A stretch of 64,000 bases of DNA, taken from contig DASYXW010000055.1 in NCBI GenBank assembly GCA_035934405.1, positions 1 to 64,000 of the forward strand. The letters run 5' to 3'. A program made the position numbers and the translations under genes. Below, piece after piece: positions 34,618-41,792 of the stretch. Under the pieces are notes generated by a model. That model was given only the letters and a program-made list of their open reading frames with translations, was not told the DNA's origin and ran no database searches. The DNA is from DASYXW01 sp035934405. GTDB taxonomy: Bacteria > Acidobacteriota > Terriglobia > UBA7540. Position 1 is the stretch's first letter. Every line of letters starts with the position of its first letter.

Positions 34618-35370
34618 GGCAGTGACGACCTCCAGGAGAACTCGGAAAACATCATATAAGCTGTCCGCTCCCAATCCTTCCAACGGATTTTGAACAAAGG
34701 TTCCGCTTGAGGCACGGCGAGACTGCAATCCACAGCTTGAAGCCATGATATCGTAGCAGTATGCAACCGAGCATAGACCTCACTAAACCAACCCCCGATT
34801 ATGTCCAACAGCGAGTGCGCGAATTCGACGCAGATGAAAAGCTTAAACGTGATGAACGCGCTGTGGCACTCGTTTTCCAACAGTGGCCTGCGAATAGTGA
34901 CCACGAGCAGGTGCTCGTGAAGACCGTCGTCCTCAATCGGCTCTACAGCACAAACATTTATGCTGTGCAGACGGTTGCGAATCACATTGTCGGCCTCCGC
35001 ATCGATGAACGTTTGCATCGAGGAGACACTTCATTGATCGATGATATTGCCTCAGTTCAAATCAAAGGGGAAGACCACTTCTTCCTGTCGTTCGCGACGA
35101 AATACTGTAGTTGGCATCAGCCCGAGCACTTTCAGATGTTTGACAGCAATGTTGAGTCCATGCTCTGGAGATACGAGAGAGAATTCAAATTCGGCTCATT
35201 TCGCAAAGACGAGCTCCGCAAGTATCCGCGATTCGTTCAGATCATTGACTTGTTCAGATCACACTTTGGCCTTCCCGACATCGGACGGAAAGAGGTCGAC
35301 AAGTTTCTTTGGATCGAGGGCCGAAAGAAACCGGTCACTGCATAACGCGCCATCCCGGATCATGGCAGTG
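34610..35370. mobile_element. Low-GC insert bounded by a 15-base direct repeat
   Basis: CGGATCATGGCAGTG occurs at 34610-34624 and 35356-35370. Beyond it, both sides share GACCTCC with a 2-base shift, so the duplicated piece may be about 28 bases of the propeller 3' end. Between the copies lies DNA clearly poorer in GC, with one gene (34761-35345) on the opposite strand. No transposase or terminal inverted repeats are seen. Confidence 0.65.
34761..35345 (+). CDS. Unknown cargo protein of the insert
   Basis: This 194-residue cytosolic protein has no signal or membrane segment. It is mostly helical, with VLVKTVVLNRLYSTNIYAVQTVANHI, then SFATKYCSWHQPEHFQMFDSNVESML, and a C-terminal KYPRFVQIIDLFRSHFGLPDIGRKEVDKFLWIEG. 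The Cys/His/Asp segment reminds me of uncharacterised HhH-GPD-like proteins, but this is a weak impression. Codon use and base composition differ from neighbours, consistent with transfer. The start ATG 34761 follows a possible TTGAAG element. A defence or DNA-repair role would be speculation. Confidence 0.65.
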   Translation: MQPSIDLTKPTPDYVQQRVREFDADEKLKRDERAVALVFQQWPANSDHEQVLVKTVVLNRLYSTNIYAVQTVANHIVGLRIDERLHRGDTSLIDDIASVQIKGEDHFFLSFATKYCSWHQPEHFQMFDSNVESMLWRYEREFKFGSFRKDELRKYPRFVQIIDLFRSHFGLPDIGRKEVDKFLWIEGRKKPVTA

Positions 35371-36538
35371 TCTGGACCTCCACCGAAAGCACGCCCGGAA
35401 GGTCCCGGACGATAGGAGCCCAACTGTCGCCGGCATCAGCGGACGCGTACACCTGCCCGCCGGTCGTGCCGAAATACACGCCGCAGGAATCGAGCGAGTC
35501 CACGGCCATGGCGTCGCGCAACACGTTGACGTAGCAGTCGCGCTGCGGCAGACCTTTCGCGAGCGGCTCCCACTCGTTGCCGCCCGTCCGGCTGCGGTAG
35601 ACGCGTAGCTTTCCCTCGAACGGAATGTGCTCCGAATCGCTCTTGATGGGGACCACGTAGATGGTGTCCGGCTCGTGGGCATGAACGTCGATCGCGAACC
35701 CAAAGTCGGTGGGCAGGTTTCCGCTGACTTCGTGCCACGAATCGCCGGCGTCGTCGCTGCGCATCACGTCCCAGTGCTTCTGCATAAAGAGCGTGTTGGG
35801 GCGCGACGGGTGCATGGCGATGTGATGGACGCAGTGGCCGACCTCGGCGTTGGGGTCAGGGATATATTGCGATTTCAGGCCGCGGTTGATCGGCTTCCAG
35901 GTTTGGCCGCCGTCGTCGGTGCGGAAAGCCCCCGCCGCGGAAATGGCGATGACGATTCGCCCGGGATGGCTCGGATCGAGAATGATGGTGTGGAGGCACA
36001 TGCCACCGGCCCCCGGCTGCCATTTGGGACCGGTGCCGTGGCCGCGCAATCCGGGGAGCTCCTGCCAAGAGTGCGCACCGTCGGTCGAGCGGAACAGGGC
36101 GGCGTCCTCAACCCCGGCGTAGACGGTATCCGGGTCGGTGAGCGACGGCTCGAGATGCCAGACGCGCTTGAACTCCCACGGGTGCTGCGTGCCGTCGTAA
36201 AATTGGTGGGTGGTGAGGGGTTTGCCGGTTTCGGGCGTGGTGTCGTAGATGAATTTGTTGCTCTGGCCGGCAGGAAATTCACCCGGCGCGGGCATCTTTT
36301 CGCCTCCAGGCGTCTCCCACGTCTTGCCACCATCGCTCGATCGCTGGATGATCTGCCCAAACCAGCCACTGGTTTGCGACGCATAGATCCGGTTCGGATC
36401 AGCAGGTGAACCCTTCATGTGGTAAATCTCCCAGCCCGTGTAGTGGGGGCCGCTGACGTCCCACTTCTCGCGCTTCCCGTCCGACTTCAGAATGAACGCG
36501 CCCTTTTTTGTGCCAACCAGTACTCTTACGTTGCTCAT
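35360..36538 (-). CDS. BNR/sialidase-like beta-propeller protein
   Basis: This 392-residue protein is built of repeated Asp-box motifs: SSDGGKTWE, STDGAHSWQ, TDDGGQTWK, SDDAGDSWH and SADAGDSWA, each in a propeller blade. No signal peptide is seen, so it is probably cytosolic. ATG 36538 has AAAGGAGAGG upstream. No sialidase catalytic set is evident, so hydrolase activity should not be assumed. Its partner is the MoaD-like protein with which it formed an overlapping gene pair before the insertion. Confidence 0.82.
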   Translation of the reverse strand: MSNVRVLVGTKKGAFILKSDGKREKWDVSGPHYTGWEIYHMKGSPADPNRIYASQTSGWFGQIIQRSSDGGKTWETPGGEKMPAPGEFPAGQSNKFIYDTTPETGKPLTTHQFYDGTQHPWEFKRVWHLEPSLTDPDTVYAGVEDAALFRSTDGAHSWQELPGLRGHGTGPKWQPGAGGMCLHTIILDPSHPGRIVIAISAAGAFRTDDGGQTWKPINRGLKSQYIPDPNAEVGHCVHHIAMHPSRPNTLFMQKHWDVMRSDDAGDSWHEVSGNLPTDFGFAIDVHAHEPDTIYVVPIKSDSEHIPFEGKLRVYRSRTGGNEWEPLAKGLPQRDCYVNVLRDAMAVDSLDSCGVYFGTTGGQVYASADAGDSWAPIVRDLPGVLSVEVQTLP

Positions 36539-36626
36539 GTGCCTCTCCTTTGTGAGTTTTAATGAGTAACCCAGAGTCCCGATCCGATCGTGACTCTGCG
36601 GTCCTTGATCTTGCACCGCCGGAAGC

Positions 36627-36974
36627 TCAGTTTTCGACGAACCGCTTTAATCTGGCCAAAGCCTCATCCCACTGCGCGGAGACGAGATCGAGGTATTCTT
36701 TGATTTCTCCAATCGGCTCCGGATCGAATCGGAACAGGCTCTCGCGACCCGAACGGACGCTGTGCACCACCCCGGCGCTTTCCAAGACTCGAAGATGCTT
36801 GGTGATCGCCTGCCGGGTCAGCCTGGAACCCTCCGTGAGCTGAGAGATCGAACGTGGTTGCCCGCCGCAGAGCACTGCAACCAGCGATAGCCGCGTGTCG
36901 TCGCCCAGCGCGGCAAAAACCGGCGCGTGATGCCGCCGTCTGGCGGCCACGCTGCTACGACCCTTGCCCGACAT
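36627..36974 (-). CDS. ArsR-family transcriptional regulator
   Basis: This 115-residue winged-helix protein has ALGDDTRLSLVAVLCGGQPRSISQL, the recognition helix LTRQAITKHLRVLESAGVV and a basic wing. No metal-binding Cys pair is obvious (one Cys). It overlaps the upstream SRPBCC gene by 20 bases, forming the common AHSA1/ArsR pair. It probably represses its own promoter at 37413-37469. Confidence 0.87.
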   Translation of the reverse strand: MSGKGRSSVAARRRHHAPVFAALGDDTRLSLVAVLCGGQPRSISQLTEGSRLTRQAITKHLRVLESAGVVHSVRSGRESLFRFDPEPIGEIKEYLDLVSAQWDEALARLKRFVEN

Positions 36975-37407
36975 AGCTCTCGATGTTTTTCATTTGCTCT
37001 GTCCAACCGCCGTCATTCATGCGGAATGCTTCGAGGCGGCGGTCCGCCGGGATTTTGTCGAAGCCGGACTCCGTCAGCACGAGCAGTGTGCCGTTCGCAG
37101 TCTTCTCCAACCTGAATTCGACGAGCGTCGGCGTCTCCTTCGAGTAGTCTGCTTTAGGATCCACGGCATAGGGATGCCAAGTGAATGAAAAGAGCCGTTC
37201 GGGCTCCATCTTCTGCACCACGGCTTCCCATTTGACGTGCTCGTAGCCAGGATAAGTAATATGACCACGCGAGACCTGGCCCGGCACGAATGGGCCGTCC
37301 AGCTTCACACGAAACCACTCGCCGAACTCACGGTGGTCGGTTAACGCGCGCCAGACCCGCGAAACCGGCGCCTTGAGTTCAATTCGCTTCTCAATACGAT
37401 TGTCCAC
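36955..37407 (-). CDS. SRPBCC/AHSA1-domain protein
   Basis: This 150-residue START-like fold protein has IELKAPVSRVWRALTDHREFGEWF, MEPERLFSFTWHPY and TLLVLTESGFDKIP. GTG 37407 is preferred over TTG 37416 because GGAGG at 37417-37421 then has a proper 9-base spacing. Such proteins bind a hydrophobic ligand or act as co-chaperones; the ligand is unknown. It is first in a two-gene operon with the ArsR regulator. Confidence 0.87.
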   Translation of the reverse strand: MDNRIEKRIELKAPVSRVWRALTDHREFGEWFRVKLDGPFVPGQVSRGHITYPGYEHVKWEAVVQKMEPERLFSFTWHPYAVDPKADYSKETPTLVEFRLEKTANGTLLVLTESGFDKIPADRRLEAFRMNDGGWTEQMKNIESYVGQGS

Positions 37408-37412
37408 GTTAA

Positions 37413-37469
37413 GCAACCTCCAGGTTGCATATTAGCATGGGCCAATGAATACTGCAACCTTTTTGTTGC
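37413..37469 (-). promoter_or_regulatory. Promoter with two matched operators for the SRPBCC-arsR operon
   Basis: On the minus strand TTGCAG (37452-37457) and TAATAT (37429-37434) have a 17-base spacer. Two palindromes share GCAAC...GTTGC: GCAACCTCCAGGTTGC (37413-37428) and GCAACCTTTTTGTTGC (37454-37469). Their centres are 41 bases apart, four helical turns, one over the start site and one over the -35 box. Confidence 0.65.
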
Positions 37470-37501
37470 CTTTTCTTTCCGCTGATTGGTTGGTGGCTGC
37501 G

Positions 37502-37975
37502 TCACTCTTGCTCATACGCTTGCTTCAAGCATTTGATGTCAATTTTCTTCATTTTGAGCATGGCTTGCATGACCCGCTTCGATCTCTCAGCATCCTTGTC
37601 TTGCAGCATCTCGATCAAGGCAGTAGGAACGATCTGCCAGGACAGGCCAAACTTGTCTTTGAGCCAGCCGCACTGGATTTCTGATCCGCCTTCGGAGAGC
37701 TTCTGCCAGAACTCGTCCACTTCTTCTTGGGTATCGCAGTTCACGACGAACGAAATGGACTCGTTGAATTTGAAGAGAGGCCCGCCGTTTAGAGCGGTGA
37801 ATGGTTGCCCGTCAAGCTCAAATCCAACGGTCATGACGGTTCCTACGGGTCCTGGCGATCCTTCTCCATAGCGGGAAATGCTTCGAATCTTTGAATTCTT
37901 GAAGACTAAGGTATAAAACTTCGCCGCCTCTTCAGCTTGATGATCAAACCACAGGAATGGAGTGATTTTTGGCAT
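37502..37975 (-). CDS. VOC-family protein (PhnB/3-demethylubiquinone methyltransferase-like)
   Basis: This 157-residue protein has ITPFLWFDHQAEEAAKFYTLVF, GTVMTVGFELDGQPFTALNGGP and CDTQEEVDEFWQKLSEGG with CGWLKDKFGLSWQIVP, all typical of PhnB-like vicinal-oxygen-chelate proteins. Despite the historical family name no SAM site is present. Function is unknown; it may bind a metal and a small molecule. Confidence 0.87.
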   Translation of the reverse strand: MPKITPFLWFDHQAEEAAKFYTLVFKNSKIRSISRYGEGSPGPVGTVMTVGFELDGQPFTALNGGPLFKFNESISFVVNCDTQEEVDEFWQKLSEGGSEIQCGWLKDKFGLSWQIVPTALIEMLQDKDAERSKRVMQAMLKMKKIDIKCLKQAYEQE

Positions 37976-38180
37976 TTGGTCTTACACCTTTCTACCCGAT
38001 CTCGAGGATTTGCGCCGGTGACGGCCACTTTCGTGCGCACGGAGCACCGGTTGCGCCCCTCGAACTTCCGCCGTCGTCACATTGTCGTCGTTCGAGCCCA
38101 CCGAAAATCGACAAATCTCTAAAAATCGTCCAAACGAAATCGCAGCTGCCACCTCGTCATCCACCATTCCGCATGTCGTG

Positions 38181-39326
38181 CTAAACCGCGCCGCTACGCC
38201 GAAGATAAGCCGCCACCTCGCGGCGCCCACCGTACTCGGCCCAGCCCAGGGGCGTTCCCTTAAAGATGGTGTCTTCGATGTCGAGCCTTGCTCCCCGCTC
38301 CACCAGCAGCCGCACCACGGACTCATGGCCTGAGCCTGCGGCCTGGTGCAAGGGCGTGCTGTGCGTGTGATTCCCCTCAGGGTTGTAGCGGTTGGGATCT
38401 TCCCCCGCGTCGAGCAGCATCCGGACGATCTCGGTGTGGCCGTGCTGGGCGGCGAGCGCCAGGGCGCGGTGCCGGTCACCGCTGGCGGCGCCTGCCAGCA
38501 GGTCACGCGCGCGGGTGATTCGGCCAAGTCCCGCGGCGGCGGCCAGGCTGTCCACTCGCGCCCCGCGCCGGGCGAGCACCTCCGCAGCATCCAGGTACCC
38601 GAAAGCCAGGGCCGTCATCAGCGGCGAGACCCACGTCCCGGAGCCGCGCCCTTCGATGGCCGCGCCCCAATCAAGCAGCGTTTCCGCAAGCGCCACCTGC
38701 AATCCAGCCTCCGCCGGATGAGAACTCGAAACCAGCAAGCTCATGGTGGTGCATTGTCCGCCATACAGATCGGCAAGGGCGTCAACCTCGGCGTCCGCTT
38801 GGAGCAGGACTTCCGCCACGGCGTTCGGCGGGCACCTTTGACGATAGCCCTCCGTGCCATTGGCGGCCACGTAATGGAGAAGCGTGGCGCGGTGTGCGGG
38901 CGGGTCAAAATGCGTCACCCGCGCCGAGCGCGCCCGCGACAGTTCGGGATGCTCCTTGAGCGCCCCCCGGAGCGCTTCGAGGTCGCCGCTGATCACCGCC
39001 TCCACTGCGCCTTCGAATTGATAGGCCGGGGAACTCTCCTGAGCCACCGATTCCGCGTATTCAGCCAGCGCCGGCCAGTCCCGAAAATCGTACCAGCGGG
39101 CGAGGGCCAGCTCGGCGTCAGTAAGCTCGATGGTGACCGCGCGAATCTCGGAGTCGGTGAGCTTCTTCGGAAGCCAGGGTATGCGCTCGTCGAGAAACCG
39201 GGGATGGCGCGTTTTGAAGATCTGGACGGCGCCGGCATCGCCTGCCCTCCAGCCGTCGAGCAACTCCTGAGCCTGGGCGCGGTACTCGCGGAGTCTGGAG
39301 TGAAATGGCAAAGGCTTGAAATCCAT
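38181..39326 (-). CDS. Ankyrin-repeat protein
   Basis: This 381-residue protein has an N-terminal helical part (LREYRAQAQELLDGWRAGDAGAVQIF) and about seven ankyrin repeats, clearest at the C-terminus (RALALAAQHGHTEIVRMLLDAGEDPN; TPLHQAAGSGHESVVRLLVERGARLD). It has no export signal. Its ATG overlaps the HxlR stop (TAATG) and the ribosome site AAAGGAG lies within the HxlR gene, so the two are coupled. The partner is unknown. Confidence 0.85.
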   Translation of the reverse strand: MDFKPLPFHSRLREYRAQAQELLDGWRAGDAGAVQIFKTRHPRFLDERIPWLPKKLTDSEIRAVTIELTDAELALARWYDFRDWPALAEYAESVAQESSPAYQFEGAVEAVISGDLEALRGALKEHPELSRARSARVTHFDPPAHRATLLHYVAANGTEGYRQRCPPNAVAEVLLQADAEVDALADLYGGQCTTMSLLVSSSHPAEAGLQVALAETLLDWGAAIEGRGSGTWVSPLMTALAFGYLDAAEVLARRGARVDSLAAAAGLGRITRARDLLAGAASGDRHRALALAAQHGHTEIVRMLLDAGEDPNRYNPEGNHTHSTPLHQAAGSGHESVVRLLVERGARLDIEDTIFKGTPLGWAEYGGRREVAAYLRRSGAV

Positions 39327-39859
39327 TACGCAACTCCTTTGTACTCACCTGTATTATCGCCGCGCCTCGCTCTGCCGTTGATTCTTTCCGGCGACCGAGT
39401 CTTCGCGCCAAACTGTGGCAGCACCGGAGTTCGGTCCTGTTCCTGCCACCGCCGCCGCACGTCGGCCAGGACGCCTTGGCGATTCTTCGCCATCTTTTCG
39501 ATGCGAGCGCAAGGCAATCCGGTATTCTCATGCCGCGCTCCCCAAATGAGCAACTCAAAGAGCACCGGCGCCAGATCAATCCCTTTCTCTGTCAGCCGGT
39601 AGTTTACCTTTCGTGCGTCCGTTTCCTCTACCTCCGCCCTGATAATCCGCGCCGCTTCGAGCTTCTGCAAGCGGTCCGCCAGGATGTTCGTCGCAATCCT
39701 TTCGCCCGATTCCCGGAACTCCTTGAACGTCCGAAAGCCGCGAACCATCAGGTCGCGGATGATGAGCAGCGACCAGCGATCTCCCAACCTCTCGAGCGAG
39801 ATACTCACCGGGCAGCCGGACCGGCGTCTTCGCTGAGGCTTCCCACGCACATTCGACAC
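39326..39859 (-). CDS. HxlR-family transcriptional regulator
   Basis: This 177-residue winged-helix regulator has CPVSISLERLGDRWSLLIIRDLMVRGFRTFKEF, then RIATNILADRLQKLEAARII and NYRLTEKGIDLAPVLFELLIW, the HxlR pattern including the N-terminal Cys used for redox or aldehyde sensing in relatives. GTG 39859 is preferred over TTG 39886, because the latter lies in the likely operator. The C-terminal tail after residue 130 is longer than usual. Confidence 0.85.
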   Translation of the reverse strand: MSNVRGKPQRRRRSGCPVSISLERLGDRWSLLIIRDLMVRGFRTFKEFRESGERIATNILADRLQKLEAARIIRAEVEETDARKVNYRLTEKGIDLAPVLFELLIWGARHENTGLPCARIEKMAKNRQGVLADVRRRWQEQDRTPVLPQFGAKTRSPERINGRARRGDNTGEYKGVA

Positions 39860-39871
39860 CGTAGCAACATC

Positions 39872-39915
39872 ACTTGCGGAAAGCAAGTTATATTATCGAG
39901 CGCAAGTCGGCGCAA
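39872..39915 (-). promoter_or_regulatory. Promoter and operator of the HxlR-ankyrin operon
   Basis: On the minus strand TTGCGC (39910-39915) and TATAAC (39887-39892) with a 17-base spacer. A palindrome ACTTGC/GCAAGT (39872-39888) overlaps the -10 box edge, and a second GCAAG...CTTGC pair lies around 39902-39929. Self-repression is likely. Confidence 0.5.
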
Positions 39916-39944
39916 TCGTTCGCTTGCCCTTTCCTCCAGTTGGG

Positions 39945-41351
39945 CTAGCGGCTAAGGAGTATCGTAACCAGAAAGTTGAGGCAGAGAGCGACGAAGCCGG
40001 CGTTGAATCCAAGAAAGGGGTCATGTTTGCTGAGCCCCAGGAAGGCGACAGTGGCCACACCCACAACCATTCCGGCGAAGACGCCGCGCCGGGTGGCGCG
40101 CTTCCAATACAGTCCCAGCACCACGCCGGGGAAGAACTGCGTGACGCCGGAGTATCCCAGCAGCAGGAGCGATACGAGCGTGGTGGAACTGTATATGGCG
40201 AAGTACAGGCAGATGAGGCTGAGCACCACCACCATCACGCGGGCGAGTCTCGCCACCTGATCGTCAGTCATGGCAGGCGCGAACAGGGGGCGGCAGAGGT
40301 TCTTGGCAAAGAGCGTGGCGGCGGTGAGCGTGAAGATGGCTGCGGGCACCATGGCGGTGAGGGCGCCGGCGCCGCCAATCACGCCCAGAAACCAAACCGG
40401 GAAAGTGTTGCGGACGATCGTGAGCAGAGCCATGTCGCCGTTCGCGAGGCCCGGGACCGCGAGAACTGCGGCGAAACCCGCGAAGAAAACGAAGGCCAGC
40501 GTGAGGGTGTAGAGCGGCATCACCACGGCGTTGCGGCGCAGGGTGTCGCCGCTCTTGGCGGTAAAGGCGGCCGCGAACGAGTGCGGCCACATGTAGAAGC
40601 CCAGGGAAGTGAGCAGGACCGTGGAGATGTACCACGTGTGGCCCAGGTTCGGTGTGGAACCAGGCATGGTGAGGTGCGTGGGCCGGGCATGCGCCAGCGC
40701 GGCAAACATGGCGCCGATGCCACCAAAGTGGACATAGGGCACGCCTATGCCGATGGCGAGTGCGGCGAACACCATCAGCGCATCTTTCAGGACGCTGACC
40801 CAGGCGACAGCGCGCACGCCGCTGGCTAAAACGAACGAGGCGACAATGACTACCGCGATCACCATGGCGGGCGTGCGGCCGATTCCGCCGAAGCTCGCCA
40901 CCTCCACAATGATCCCCAGTCCGGTGAGCTGGAGCTGCACGTACGGAATGAGGAAGGCCACCCCAACCAGGCAAACGAACGCGGCCAGGTACTTGCTCCC
41001 ATAGCGCCGTCCAAAGAAATCGGATTCCGTTTGCAGGCCGTACTTGCGCCCTACTTCCCAGATCGGCGGCAGGATGAAGAACGAGACCACATAGGCCAGC
41101 GTGAGGTAGGCCATGATGTAGAGCGCCGGCCCGCCGCGGGAATACGCCCAGCCGCTCGCGCCGAGGAACGAGAAGGTGGTGTAGACTTCGCCCGCCATCA
41201 GCAGGTAGACGAGCACCACGCCGAAGCCGCGTCCGCCCACCGTCCACTGCTCCAGGTCCATCTTGCGGTGGGCTCCGGCCAGTAAGCCGATACCGGCGCC
41301 CACTGCGATGATGGCGAAGATGACCGTCAAGGCAACGCCGCTCGCGCTCAT
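39945..41351 (-). CDS. Sodium:solute symporter (SSS family)
   Basis: This 468-residue secondary transporter has about 13 membrane segments. The N-terminus ALTVIFAIIAVGAGIGLLAG and GGRGFGVVLVYLLMAGEVYTTFSFLGASGWAYSRGGPALY match the pantothenate/monocarboxylate branch, and TWYISTVLLTSLGFYMWPHSF is conserved there. ATG 41351 overlaps the stop of the small DUF3311 gene by 4 bases. The substrate is unknown, with carboxylates most likely. Confidence 0.88.
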   Translation of the reverse strand: MSASGVALTVIFAIIAVGAGIGLLAGAHRKMDLEQWTVGGRGFGVVLVYLLMAGEVYTTFSFLGASGWAYSRGGPALYIMAYLTLAYVVSFFILPPIWEVGRKYGLQTESDFFGRRYGSKYLAAFVCLVGVAFLIPYVQLQLTGLGIIVEVASFGGIGRTPAMVIAVVIVASFVLASGVRAVAWVSVLKDALMVFAALAIGIGVPYVHFGGIGAMFAALAHARPTHLTMPGSTPNLGHTWYISTVLLTSLGFYMWPHSFAAAFTAKSGDTLRRNAVVMPLYTLTLAFVFFAGFAAVLAVPGLANGDMALLTIVRNTFPVWFLGVIGGAGALTAMVPAAIFTLTAATLFAKNLCRPLFAPAMTDDQVARLARVMVVVLSLICLYFAIYSSTTLVSLLLLGYSGVTQFFPGVVLGLYWKRATRRGVFAGMVVGVATVAFLGLSKHDPFLGFNAGFVALCLNFLVTILLSR

Positions 41352-41566
41352 CGCGTTTCGTCGTCCTTCCTGTTCCGCGCCGCTTCCACGCGGTAGGCTG
41401 CCCACAGACACAAAGTGCTCAACACGATCCACGAGATGAGCCAGAACAAGTTGAATGGGAGGCCAAGAAGCATGGGATCCACGCGGTCCCAGAGCGGGAC
41501 CGAGAAGCACATGGCGACGAAAGGAACAAGGGCGAGCAGAATCGCCCCGAGGGATGGTCGTTTCAT
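41348..41566 (-). CDS. DUF3311 small membrane protein
   Basis: This 72-residue protein has two membrane helices (AILLALVPFVAMCFSVPL and FNLFWLISWIVLSTLCLWAAY) with the conserved pattern P-W-DR-P-LGLPF-W between. DUF3311 proteins regularly precede SSS transporters and are thought to be a small subunit. The 4-base overlap with the transporter gene supports joint synthesis. Confidence 0.85.
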   Translation of the reverse strand: MKRPSLGAILLALVPFVAMCFSVPLWDRVDPMLLGLPFNLFWLISWIVLSTLCLWAAYRVEAARNRKDDETR

Positions 41567-41699
41567 CTATTTCTTTACCCCGCCGCACGACCGAGGCACG
41601 ATGATCTCATAGGGACCCGGGAAGGTTTCAGGGGCGATCGGCACGTTTCGGATTATACTTCACTCGCGACTCCCCGTTTGTCGCCCACACGGAAGCCGG

Positions 41700-41729
41700 C
41701 GCAGAGTTTCGTTTCTCAGAAACTCTGCG
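41700..41729. repeat. Perfect hairpin ahead of the radical SAM gene
   Basis: An 11-base stem (CGCAGAGTTTC / GAAACTCTGCG) with an 8-base loop and no T tract. It may be a regulatory hairpin for either flanking gene. The rest of 41567-41792 shows no gene. Confidence 0.55.
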
Positions 41730-41792
41730 GCACTTGCTCATGCGGAGACAATCCGTGTGAAACGTGCCGGAATTGTGGTATAAGTCCGCATT

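Noticed and set aside
34614..35018. 134-codon minus-strand frame in the insert
   Set aside because: It overlaps the cargo gene on the other strand and has no recognisable features; the plus-strand frame is longer and more protein-like.
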